The position numbers and the translations under genes are program-made. A stretch of 42,838 nt of DNA from a virus: IMG/VR virus record IMGVR_UViG_3300021420_000069, positions 1 through 42,838 of that record, one strand, 5' to 3'. The notes under the pieces were generated by a model. That model did no database searches. It saw only the letters and a program-made list of their open reading frames with translations, and was not told the origin of the DNA. Position 1 is the first letter of the stretch, and each line of letters starts with the position of its first letter. Shown here in pieces: positions 16,381 through 24,879 of the stretch.

Positions 16381-17676
16381 CTAGATAGTAGGCGGAGCAG
16401 TTGCAAAGTTTGCAGGGACTAGGAGGTTTTGTAGACGCCCCCAAGCACTGCGTTGAAGGATTCCAACGTTGTGGTACCAGCGGAGCAGCCCTGCGACCGC
16501 GTCCGCGATACCGTTTGCACCAATGATGCGAGTCCAAGTCCCCGCCTCGTCCTCTGCCAGACTTAGCGGGATTGCCTCGAACTTCTTCATCATTTCGGTG
16601 TCGCCGTGGAAGATGCGGTCGGTCCGCTGGTCCTTGTCCTCGACCATAGGCAAGCCTGCGTAGTCGAAAACGTTGAAGCCCAGATCGAGCGCCTTCTTCC
16701 CAACCTTGGCCGCCGGACCCTCGTTCGTGATGTCAAAACGCAGGGTGGTCGTGGCAATGCCGATGTACTGGTTGATCTGCGCGGACGGCAGGAGGAAGAT
16801 ATTTCCGTCCACCCCGCCCCGGTTCTTGACAAACTGCCGCAACTGCTGGAGCAATTGGGAGCTAAGAGCCGCTGCCCCATTGTCGAACAGGTACGATTGC
16901 CAAGCCGGGAAGACGCCGGGGTCGATGCCCTGAACCACGCCACTGGAATTGACTAGGTTCTGGAAGCCGTTCGCCGTAAACCAACCATCATTGACGACGG
17001 CGAATTGGGGGTACTCCCCGGTAAGCGCGATGGCGTGGCCTGCCACGCTGGTTGCGGCCACGCTTACCACGCGGGTGGTATAGTTGATGGCCGTGATGGG
17101 AACGTTGACGAAGTCCGGAGCGCCGCCGCCGACCGGGATGGAGTCTACTGGCTGGCCGACGCGGAGATAAATCGCGCCGGGAAGTAGTCCGGTGTTGTCT
17201 GCAGTAAAGGACGTGTTCGCCACGATCGGGGCTGCGGCCTGAGCGAGTTGCCCGCCCGGTTCCGCACCGATTACCACCACATTCGCGTGGCTCACAATAT
17301 CCTTCATGTCGAATTTGGCTTCCAGCGCCTTCGCCTGCATGAAGGCCCGGGATTCGCCCTTGGTGAGGTTCTCGGCCTGCCCGGTAATAGTAATCGGGCA
17401 ATACATATACCGGAGGGTGACGGTGGCGTTGGTGAGGCCCTGATTGCCAGCCGCGCCCACGCCGGTCGTGCCTTCCGGCCTGTAGCCCAAGTTCCAATTC
17501 GGCTTGACGCGGGCCAGAAATACGTAGCCGCGAATGCCGACGTTGTTGATGGGCTTGCCGAACTTGCTCCCGTCGCCAAAAAGGTTCATTACTGCGGGCA
17601 GGGTAGATACCTGCTCTTGAATCGCACCATAGACGATCTTGGCATCGGGAAGGTAGGTCGTTGTGTCTACTCCCAT
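16381..17676 (-). CDS. Major capsid protein (HK97-fold candidate)
   Basis: The 431-residue product directly follows the scaffold gene in the leftward operon. Features include an N-terminal helical start (AKIVYGAIQEQV), PITITGQAENLTKG, a large beta-rich central insertion, and LPSAQINQYIG...FDITNEGP...FNVFDYAGLPMVEDKD near residues 320-365, a pattern usual for HK97-type capsid proteins of podoviruses. A GAGGGAG ribosome site precedes ATG 17676. It is expected to form the icosahedral shell together with the scaffold. Confidence 0.83.
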   Translation of the reverse strand: MGVDTTTYLPDAKIVYGAIQEQVSTLPAVMNLFGDGSKFGKPINNVGIRGYVFLARVKPNWNLGYRPEGTTGVGAAGNQGLTNATVTLRYMYCPITITGQAENLTKGESRAFMQAKALEAKFDMKDIVSHANVVVIGAEPGGQLAQAAAPIVANTSFTADNTGLLPGAIYLRVGQPVDSIPVGGGAPDFVNVPITAINYTTRVVSVAATSVAGHAIALTGEYPQFAVVNDGWFTANGFQNLVNSSGVVQGIDPGVFPAWQSYLFDNGAAALSSQLLQQLRQFVKNRGGVDGNIFLLPSAQINQYIGIATTTLRFDITNEGPAAKVGKKALDLGFNVFDYAGLPMVEDKDQRTDRIFHGDTEMMKKFEAIPLSLAEDEAGTWTRIIGANGIADAVAGLLRWYHNVGILQRSAWGRLQNLLVPANFATAPPTI

Positions 17677-17775
17677 TGAGTCTATTCTCCCTCGTTATCG
17701 AATTAGCGAGGCGAGCCGCTTGTACGCCTGAGGTGGCGAACCCTCTTACGCCTGCGGTTGACGATGCCGCTTACG

Positions 17776-18732
17776 TCAAGACTGGTAGCCGGACTTACCT
17801 TGTGCCCGGCGAATACTGTCAGGGTCATTAATCATTTCGTCGAGGGAAGGTTTCTTCCCCGGTTGCCCTCCCTGTGGCTGCTGGCCCGCGCCCGGACGGG
17901 GACCACCACCGACCGCCCCCCGTTCCCGCGCCGCTCTGGCTAGGTAGTATTTGTCGATCATCGTGACCGCCTCTTGGAACGCCTTCTGGATTCCAGCGGT
18001 CTTGCCTCCGAACTTGAGGTCCTTGAGGGCCTGTTCGTCGTATTTCATGATCTCGGAAGTGGCATTGGTAAGGAGAGCAACCTCGTCCTGACTCGCCTTC
18101 CCGATATCGATGCCTTCCTTGGTGAAGAGTTCCGCGATAAGCTGGTGGGTGGTGCGCTCGAATATCGCGTTGGCCTCGTTGGTGATGCGGAGGTTTTCCT
18201 GCTGCCGTATCGGACCGATGGCCTGATCGATTCGCTCCTGAATCTGCTGGGCGAGGTCCCGGTCGTCGCCTTGGTCCTGATTACCCCGTCCCTGCTGGCG
18301 TTGGAACGCCTCGTTGCGCAGGAAGTCGATGGTTGCGATAGGGTCTTCCTTGAGGGCCTCGACGATTTCGGCATCCGGGTACCCCAGTTCCCGGCCCAGC
18401 CCCCCCGCTTCTTGGAAAATCCGGGTGTAGACCCCGTGGCTGAGTTGAGCCGCGTCCGGCTGGATTCCCAGCTTCTCCCAAGGTTCGTACTTGGATTTCA
18501 GTCCGTCATATTCCTTGCGGAGGTTCTCGATGCCCGTCTGGCCCGGAGCCGGGGCTGCCGGTGTAGCTGGCGCTCCCCCGGGGGCAGGAGCGGCAGGCAC
18601 AGGGGGGGCACCGCCGCCTCCCGTCGCCCCCGCGCCGCCATCCCCGGAGCCTTGGGAACTGGCGGGGTTCGCTGGAGTGGCCCAGTACATCACCGGCCTA
18701 CTGCCAAACCATTTTGAAAATTGACGGTTCAT
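17776..18732 (-). CDS. Scaffolding protein
   Basis: The 318-residue product has a Pro/Ala/Gly-rich N-terminal third, a central highly charged helical region (about residues 65-275) and a C-terminus rich in Gly, Gln and basic residues. This composition and its place immediately upstream of the capsid gene are typical of podoviral scaffolding proteins. ATG 18732 follows a GGGGGAA site. No protease gene was seen nearby, so the scaffold may leave intact, as in P22. Confidence 0.78.
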   Translation of the reverse strand: MNRQFSKWFGSRPVMYWATPANPASSQGSGDGGAGATGGGGAPPVPAAPAPGGAPATPAAPAPGQTGIENLRKEYDGLKSKYEPWEKLGIQPDAAQLSHGVYTRIFQEAGGLGRELGYPDAEIVEALKEDPIATIDFLRNEAFQRQQGRGNQDQGDDRDLAQQIQERIDQAIGPIRQQENLRITNEANAIFERTTHQLIAELFTKEGIDIGKASQDEVALLTNATSEIMKYDEQALKDLKFGGKTAGIQKAFQEAVTMIDKYYLARAARERGAVGGGPRPGAGQQPQGGQPGKKPSLDEMINDPDSIRRAQGKSGYQS

Positions 18733-18763
18733 AGTGTTTCCCCCTTCGTACAGTATAGCACAC

Positions 18764-19453
18764 CTATTTGTCCCTACTCAATATGGACTTGACTAGACGG
18801 CGCTTGCGGAAGCCCTCGATGGAAACCTTGTCCCCCTTTATAAGCTGCTGCGCCTCAGGAAATTCAAGGATATCGTCATCCCACCAAGCCGTACAGATAT
18901 CCCCCGCGTTGACGGTATGCTGCAGCACCCGGCACGCACCTTGTTTGGACTCCCACTTCTCGCCCTTCGCCACCATGTAGTGGTCGCAATCGTCCCCGCC
19001 TTCCACGCCCCCGCAGTTGGCCCCACCGGACTTTTGCCCTCTCTCGGAAGCGTTGATCCAGATGAGGCCAACTGAATCGGGGGTATCAAGGGCGTCGTGA
19101 AACTTGACCTTATCGGAACCGGGGCCGTATTCGTGCATGGAGCAGCAGGGCCAGTATTCTATGGGATCGCCGCTGTCCCGGGACCCCGTGACCTTCTGGA
19201 CCTTTATATCCGGACCCAGCCTCTCGCAGGTCTTGTCCGGGTTCTGCTCCTTGCAGGTATAGCAGGACGCGGGCTTACCCCCCAATTCCTCAGCCGTAGT
19301 ATATAGGACCTGCTCGTCCCGGAGGATTGGCACGCCATAGAAGTCCGGCTGGGATTTGTCGCGGCGCATCGAGTCAATCTTGGGTAATTGTTCCTTACCG
19401 TACTCGACGAACCCCCCGGGTTCGGCTGCGGATTTGAGTTCATCCCTTCCCAT
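18764..19453 (-). CDS. Cysteine-rich hypothetical protein
   Basis: The 229-residue product starts at ATG 19453, which overlaps the previous stop (TAATG). It has about ten cysteines: CYTCKEQNPDKTC, WPCCSMHEYG, NCGG...DDCDHY, GACRVLQHT and DICTAWW. The clusters could bind zinc or an iron-sulfur centre or form disulfides. No signal peptide is visible, in contrast to the genes just upstream. The family was not recognised. Confidence 0.65.
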   Translation of the reverse strand: MGRDELKSAAEPGGFVEYGKEQLPKIDSMRRDKSQPDFYGVPILRDEQVLYTTAEELGGKPASCYTCKEQNPDKTCERLGPDIKVQKVTGSRDSGDPIEYWPCCSMHEYGPGSDKVKFHDALDTPDSVGLIWINASERGQKSGGANCGGVEGGDDCDHYMVAKGEKWESKQGACRVLQHTVNAGDICTAWWDDDILEFPEAQQLIKGDKVSIEGFRKRRLVKSILSRDK

Positions 19454-20286
19454 TACTGTGCCACCAGATTCGTTGGCGGCGCTGGAACATATATGGTCAG
19501 CGCCGGTGTAGACTCCACTGTCCCTGAGACGGCGGTCACGCCGTAGCAATAGTTTTGAGAACCTGTCACGGCGGTCAAATCGGTGTAAGTCAGCGCCGTA
19601 ACGCCTCCTACGAGCAGGGATTTAGCGAATGTAGTCGGGCACCCACCGGGGGCGCGATAGATATTATATTTGGTGCCGGTGGGATTGAGTAAATCCTTCC
19701 ATATAAGCGTGACACTGTGCGCGACAGTGGGAGACGATGTAAGCGAGATGGCGTCGAAGTTAGCCTGCAGGCCCGAATTGCTAAGCAGGATGATAAGATC
19801 GCCTGCGGGGACGGTGGCCCCAGTAGTGCAGTTCAACGTGGAGAGCGTATAGGTGCCAGCGGGGATGGTGGATTCGGTGACGTTAAGCGAGCAGAGTGGC
19901 GTGGACCCGATGAGAAGCTGGGCAATTGCTATGCCATTGAAGTTGTCGAGCCGGTTGCCTACATAGAAGGAAAGCAAATAAGTCGTGTTTGGCTGTGCCG
20001 GGATGCCCAAGTCCTGCGCGATGCTACCGATATTCAGGAACAGACCCTGCTTGCCGTTGGGGTAGGCAGTGAAGTAATTCGCACTTAGCGACTGTACGCC
20101 ACCATTCGAGCCGGATGCCAGTGTCCAGCCCGGCACGTTGCCAAATTCCCATGCGCTAAGGCCAAGAGCGGCGCCCCACGTAACGGGTGATTCAAACGAT
20201 GGGTTCTGGATGGGGATGGGGGTTTGAGCCGCGAGAGGTAGCGTGAGCACCAAGCAAAACAGCCCGAGTAGAATTGTGCGCTTCAT
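19453..20286 (-). CDS. Secreted-type protein: carbohydrate-binding-like domain plus FN3
   Basis: The 277-residue product starts at ATG 20286 with a strong AGGAGG site. Residues 1-20 are a Sec signal peptide (KR, hydrophobic core, AAQ). A galactose-binding/DUF642-like domain follows (NPSFESP...VPGWTLASG...LNIGSIAQDLG), then an FN3 domain at about residues 190-275 (HSVTLIWKD...TKYNIYRAP...YCYGVTAVSG). The style is that of secreted proteins in soil Gram-negatives such as Acidobacteriota. It sits in the virion operon, so it may be a fibre, a cell-surface decoration or an acquired host gene. Confidence 0.75.
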   Translation of the reverse strand: MKRTILLGLFCLVLTLPLAAQTPIPIQNPSFESPVTWGAALGLSAWEFGNVPGWTLASGSNGGVQSLSANYFTAYPNGKQGLFLNIGSIAQDLGIPAQPNTTYLLSFYVGNRLDNFNGIAIAQLLIGSTPLCSLNVTESTIPAGTYTLSTLNCTTGATVPAGDLIILLSNSGLQANFDAISLTSSPTVAHSVTLIWKDLLNPTGTKYNIYRAPGGCPTTFAKSLLVGGVTALTYTDLTAVTGSQNYCYGVTAVSGTVESTPALTIYVPAPPTNLVAQ

Positions 20287-20294
20287 GGTGCCTC

Positions 20295-22436
20295 CTATGG
20301 AATCCCAGCCTGAAATTGTAAGATATCCGTGCTTCCTCCAACCGGCGTGTTGGTAATCGTGAAACTCGCCCCTGTCGTAGTGCAAGTCGTTGTAACGATA
20401 CTGGTCGGGAAGGCGTTCGTTCCGCCAACGTCGGTAAGTGAGCAAATCGGAGTCACCGGAAACGCTATTGGAAAGACGATGGTAAGCACCTGCGGGGAAG
20501 ATGGCGTAGTTCCATAGGTGACTGTGAACTGCCCTTGCCGCGAAGCTCCGGTGACTGCGGATATGCACTGGCCAGCGGTTGCGCAGCCAGTACCGAAACC
20601 GGATGTTGGGGTGATATTCGAGGCGGCAAGAATCGTCCCAGTTACAGATGCCGCTCCGAACCACCCGCCAGCATTGTTGACGGCACCCGTAAAGATGTTC
20701 CCACCCTCATCCACGAAGGTGCTCCCAGCCAACATTTTGACGGAGTTGGTGCCTCCAGAGAACGTGCTATTGACCGCTTTAATCGTGGTGCCACCAAGAT
20801 TGTCTTTTACCCCAATACTCGTGCTTGCGCCCCCGATGAAACGGCTTCCATGCGCGTTGATGGTGCAGCCATTTGAAAGCACCGCAGATTGGGCTGTGGG
20901 GCCGGGAACGTAATCCCCGAACGAATTCCATACGACGCCACCGCTGCACAAAACCGATGCCGCCTGCCCGCCTACGAAGATTCCCAGGAATTGCGTGTTG
21001 TAACTGTTGAGGGTCGCGGAACCGAGTATGACCGACTCGCCACCGCCACAGAATACGTTCCATGCGGTGACATAGCTGGCGAATGAGCAAGGAACGGCAG
21101 GACCAGCGATGTTGACGTTCATCAGACTGGTGTTGGCGTTTGTCACCCCTTGCATGGAGACGCCGGTCATGCCCGTGCCGCCGAACTCAATCAGCGAGAT
21201 ATTCTGAAACGCTGACTCGAATTGCCCGACTAGTCCGAATGCGGCGGTGGAGTTGGTCAACGCCAGCCCAGCGCCGAAGATTGCGAAGCCTTCAAGGAAT
21301 TTCGACTGATCTCCTCCTGTGGTTTGTGGCACCGCGAACCACGCTCCCCCGTTTGCAAGCGTGGCATTCGTGAAATCGGTGGCCGGACTCAGTAAAATCA
21401 ATGTGCTGTTCTGGCCGCCCGCTCCGCGCACGCCGGTCCCCTGCATTACACCGTTGGGGGCGTTCACGCCTTGCTGACAATACCCGGTCGAGTTCTGAAT
21501 CAGGCCGTTAATGTAGATGCCACCGGCGGGAAGCAAAAGAAGACTGCACGGCATGGTGGAAGCGGCCACCCACGCTGCCTGCAGCGCAGCCGTGTTGTCG
21601 GTATGCGCCCAGACGAAGTTACACTGGCCGTTTGAGGCCGTGGAAGTACAGGTGGCGCTGGCGTTTTGAGCCGTAAGCCCATCGTTCTGGCACATGAAGA
21701 CTTGATGCGCGGTGATAGGTTGATTCGTGCAGATTTTCCCCAGCGGCATAACCGCTGAAGCGAGGTTGGAGATTACGCTGGTGCATTGATTGATTGTTCC
21801 GTAAGCGATGGACCCCGCATCGCTAGATAAGAATGGCTGTTCGGTAGAAAGCGTAGTTACCACATTCGACGCGTTCGTAAAGCTGGCCACGCAGGAGGCT
21901 TTGCCGTCGCCCTTGACGCCAAACTGCGCGGCGTCCGTAACGGTGCCCCAGCCGCCAGTCGCGGTAGTCAATACGCCGCTGCTGCACTGTAATAGTTGGT
22001 TCGTAACGGTATTGAAGTACAGGAACGCCCCGCTCGATGGGCAGGTAGGGTTCGTCGTCACCTGCGGTATGCCGTTAACATTGCTGGCGTACCAAGTTCC
22101 GGCGAATCCGTCGTACTGTAATTCGATGGCATTATTCGCGCCCGTAATAAGGGATGGAGACCCCGGAACATTTGACGGCCATGTCAGCGTGAACGTTCCC
22201 GGATTGATAAATAATTTGACTGTCTGGCCGCCCAGCCCGTTTATAATGGTGAGGGTAGCATTGGACGTGAGCGCGATCTTGAAGGCGCACGCGGACTGGG
22301 CAGCGCCGCCGAGGCCGCAGGTGGAGGCGTCCACCGTGATCACGCCGGCAGCGTTGGGGGTAAGAATGCTCTGACCCCGGGCAAACGGAGCGATCGCGAG
22401 TAGTAACAGTAATACGAGTTTTTTGGTTAGTTGCAT
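20295..22436 (-). CDS. Tail-spike-like beta-helix protein with signal peptide
   Basis: The 713-residue product starts at ATG 22436 after a GGAG site. An N-terminal signal peptide (TKKLVLLLLLAIAPFARGQ) is followed by a beta-rich adaptor-like region. Then AAQFGVKGDGK (about residue 175) marks the start of a pectate-lyase-type right-handed beta-helix with 'D..ALQAAW' and repeated GxGxxN turns, as in tail spikes that bind or cut polysaccharides. There are many paired cysteines. The C-terminal part (VTYGTTPSSPQVLTIVFP...) is beta-rich. Signal peptides are not expected on virion spikes assembled in the cytoplasm. Confidence 0.78.
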   Translation of the reverse strand: MQLTKKLVLLLLLAIAPFARGQSILTPNAAGVITVDASTCGLGGAAQSACAFKIALTSNATLTIINGLGGQTVKLFINPGTFTLTWPSNVPGSPSLITGANNAIELQYDGFAGTWYASNVNGIPQVTTNPTCPSSGAFLYFNTVTNQLLQCSSGVLTTATGGWGTVTDAAQFGVKGDGKASCVASFTNASNVVTTLSTEQPFLSSDAGSIAYGTINQCTSVISNLASAVMPLGKICTNQPITAHQVFMCQNDGLTAQNASATCTSTASNGQCNFVWAHTDNTAALQAAWVAASTMPCSLLLLPAGGIYINGLIQNSTGYCQQGVNAPNGVMQGTGVRGAGGQNSTLILLSPATDFTNATLANGGAWFAVPQTTGGDQSKFLEGFAIFGAGLALTNSTAAFGLVGQFESAFQNISLIEFGGTGMTGVSMQGVTNANTSLMNVNIAGPAVPCSFASYVTAWNVFCGGGESVILGSATLNSYNTQFLGIFVGGQAASVLCSGGVVWNSFGDYVPGPTAQSAVLSNGCTINAHGSRFIGGASTSIGVKDNLGGTTIKAVNSTFSGGTNSVKMLAGSTFVDEGGNIFTGAVNNAGGWFGAASVTGTILAASNITPTSGFGTGCATAGQCISAVTGASRQGQFTVTYGTTPSSPQVLTIVFPIAFPVTPICSLTDVGGTNAFPTSIVTTTCTTTGASFTITNTPVGGSTDILQFQAGIP

Positions 22437-24427
22437 ACCCACACTCCATTCAGACGCTTGGCTATAGCCCCGGTTCCGCTACCCGCACAGGGATTCGCGA
22501 TGGTACAGTTTGAGCAGAAGTACAGCGTGCCGTTCGCCGGAGTTCCGAGGTTGGCGAACACTACGGGTATCAATGTCGGTTGGGCCACATAACTTATGAC
22601 CGGTACATTCGGGTCCGTGCTGTACTCGGAAATCACCACCGAAGACCCCGGAGATAATATGCCACGTCCAGCATTTCCATCATTGATGAAACAGCCTGAT
22701 ATTCCACCAAGCTGCGTGTTTTTCACTACTAACGACACGCCACTCGCATTCTGAATCATGCACCTAGTGGACCCAGATTGGTCCGCGCCCAGCGTCAATC
22801 TTTCAATTACATCCGCATTGCCGTTCGATCCAGTTACTCCAACTACGGCTGTAGTTGTGTCGGAGGCGTTATCTTCCTCCGTGTAGATGTCATGGTAATG
22901 AGCAGCCGCGCTCCCGGTATTAAACTGAACAATGGCGACATCGTTCAATCCCGTGCCAGCGTTCGTACAACTCAGCGACCCGATGTTGCCACCGCCATTC
23001 ACGCTGGAATTATTGCCGAGAGTGCAGGGCGTCCCTACGTTATTAGCATTGCCTTTCGCTTGATCGACGATAGCGCTACAACATACATTCGTTATGCCCA
23101 ACGCCCTTCCAGATGAGACAAGACTCGAACCGCTGACGTTGACCACTCTACTGAGATCGAATAGTGATTGAATGTGCATTACAAAGCCGGAGATGGTTGT
23201 ACCTGCGACATCGGCGCAACTTATTCCCTCCATGTGAAGATAGGACCCGCCAACGCCCGGAGAAGGTTCCGTGCCGCACACGTCTATGACGTTTGCTGAT
23301 GAACTGGCAGTAATTATAAAGAGGTTTCCCTGCCCGGATGTTGTGCTGATGGCGGTGCTGCGGTCAAAGACTTGCAAGCACCGTGCGCCACCAGTGACGT
23401 TGCAGGTCCAAGCGCCGTAAGGAGGAAATAGCATCGTGACCGGAGTTCCGGCTCCCGAAGCGTGAGCGCCGACATCGAGTTCAGTTGAGTATATGTAGCT
23501 ATAAAGCGTTCGCACATCGCATGTCCCACCGCCTAACCCTAGTACCACCGTGTTGCAATGCTGCGGCGTGGCGAATGCCGTGCCGGGGGAGAGTCCGTCA
23601 TTGGAGTCACTACCCGCCCCGTCTACGTAACGATAGGCGGAAGCGGTGGCGTACTTTATAGCCCCGTTACCGGACGTGGAAACATTCGTCGCCGTAGCTG
23701 CATTACCGGTAGTGTTCGCACTATTGTTGGGGATGTCCCCGGACACCAGTGCCGGTAACTGCGAGTGGGCGAGAGACCCAGATAGGTCCGTGAACGCGGG
23801 CTGGGTACAGTTGGCGTTACCGGAAGCAGTGACACCCTTAGCAAATAAAGTGGCCCCACATTGGCTGGGGGCCGCCGCTAGCGCTGTTGCCGTCCCTGCG
23901 TTTCCCGCTGCATTCCCTGTTATGCTCCCTGCTATCGGGTTCGCGAACGTCCACGTGCCGTTCATGGTCGGGGAGCCGCCAAACGTCCCCACGATATTGC
24001 CCGGACCGTTCAAGCCGACCGCGTTAATGGTGGTGAAATTCGGACCAAGAATCTTGGCCGAAGGGTTGAGGGCAGCGGATACGTCTTGGCTTGCCCCCGA
24101 GATTGCAATAGGGGTGGGGTTGGAGAAGCACACAGCAACGGGGGTGGGGTTGCCGGTCGGGCCGATCTGGGTAGGCGGGGCGCAGATAGTAAAGACATAG
24201 GAAGCCGGGGAAGGAAGCACCATACTGAATGCCCCAAGATTGGAAGTGTTCGAATTCACGGGGGTGCCCGGGTTCTGGCCGAGGGGAACCTGCTTAAACG
24301 CCGAGGCCGTACCGGTGGCGTAGGGATTGCCATTCGGGTCCACGATGGTGCCCGTGACCGTGGTGGTCTGCCCGAACGCGGGAGCCACCCATAATACTAA
24401 TACGGCTAGAAGTTTGCGGAAGTCCAC
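22427..24427 (-). CDS. Tail-fibre or spike-like protein with signal peptide and beta-helix
   Basis: The 666-residue product starts at GTG 24427 with an AGGAG site. Residues 1-20 form a Sec signal peptide ending AFG/Q. A transthyretin-like or carboxypeptidase-regulatory-like domain follows (VTGTIVDPNGNPYATGTA), then a spacer region with NGPGNIVGTF repeats. A parallel beta-helix begins at YVDGAGSDSNDGLSPGTAFATPQ (about residue 275). The C-terminus is a small Cys-rich module, YFCSNC...NPCAGSG...RLNGVWVCN, also present in the 27152-27841 protein. It overlaps the preceding gene by 22 nt and the next by 10 nt. Confidence 0.75.
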   Translation of the reverse strand: MDFRKLLAVLVLWVAPAFGQTTTVTGTIVDPNGNPYATGTASAFKQVPLGQNPGTPVNSNTSNLGAFSMVLPSPASYVFTICAPPTQIGPTGNPTPVAVCFSNPTPIAISGASQDVSAALNPSAKILGPNFTTINAVGLNGPGNIVGTFGGSPTMNGTWTFANPIAGSITGNAAGNAGTATALAAAPSQCGATLFAKGVTASGNANCTQPAFTDLSGSLAHSQLPALVSGDIPNNSANTTGNAATATNVSTSGNGAIKYATASAYRYVDGAGSDSNDGLSPGTAFATPQHCNTVVLGLGGGTCDVRTLYSYIYSTELDVGAHASGAGTPVTMLFPPYGAWTCNVTGGARCLQVFDRSTAISTTSGQGNLFIITASSSANVIDVCGTEPSPGVGGSYLHMEGISCADVAGTTISGFVMHIQSLFDLSRVVNVSGSSLVSSGRALGITNVCCSAIVDQAKGNANNVGTPCTLGNNSSVNGGGNIGSLSCTNAGTGLNDVAIVQFNTGSAAAHYHDIYTEEDNASDTTTAVVGVTGSNGNADVIERLTLGADQSGSTRCMIQNASGVSLVVKNTQLGGISGCFINDGNAGRGILSPGSSVVISEYSTDPNVPVISYVAQPTLIPVVFANLGTPANGTLYFCSNCTIANPCAGSGTGAIAKRLNGVWVCN

Positions 24428-24879
24428 GTAATCGCTCCTGCGAGAGGCCCCGTTCCCGCCATAATGATACAGACGTTGTCACCGGCCACGGCGGTCTTGA
24501 GGACCATGCCGGAACCGGAACCGAAATTGACCGTTCCGTTGGCGGCCAAGCCTAGACCGGCAGCGGCGGTGGTGCCGCCGTCCAAGGCAAGAGTGTTGGT
24601 AGCGCACGTGGTACCGGTGCCCTCCACGATGGAAAAACTACTGCCGCCTATGGAGCCGAAGTTGTATCCGCAGACGTAGATGAAGTTGTTGGCGTTCCCG
24701 GCAGTAATGACCTGCAGGGAAGAGGCGGAGGAAACGGGCTTGGTCGTATCGCAGACCGGCATCGCGTTCTGTAGGGGAGCAGCGTGAACCATGGGAGGAG
24801 GACCGGGAACACCATAGACCGAAAACACTGCACCCAAGACTAAAACCGTGTATAAAGCGCACTTCAAGATGTCTTTCAT
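24406..24879 (-). CDS. Secreted-type small protein
   Basis: The 157-residue product overlaps the portal stop (ATGA) and has a GGGAGG site. The N-terminus is a signal peptide (KDILKCALYTVLVLGAVFSV) with a possible cleavage after VHA. The remainder is small, Gly/Ala/Thr-rich and beta-like with four or five cysteines (CDTT, YVCGYN, TTCAT, CIIMA). Family unknown. It is one of five adjacent late genes with export signals. Confidence 0.7.
   Translation of the reverse strand: MKDILKCALYTVLVLGAVFSVYGVPGPPPMVHAAPLQNAMPVCDTTKPVSSASSLQVITAGNANNFIYVCGYNFGSIGGSSFSIVEGTGTTCATNTLALDGGTTAAAGLGLAANGTVNFGSGSGMVLKTAVAGDNVCIIMAGTGPLAGAITWTSANF

Noticed and set aside
20535-24394. Long rightward frames opposite the spike and fibre genes
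   Set aside because: They are antisense to well-supported leftward genes with signal peptides, ribosome sites and coupling, and have no recognisable domains.
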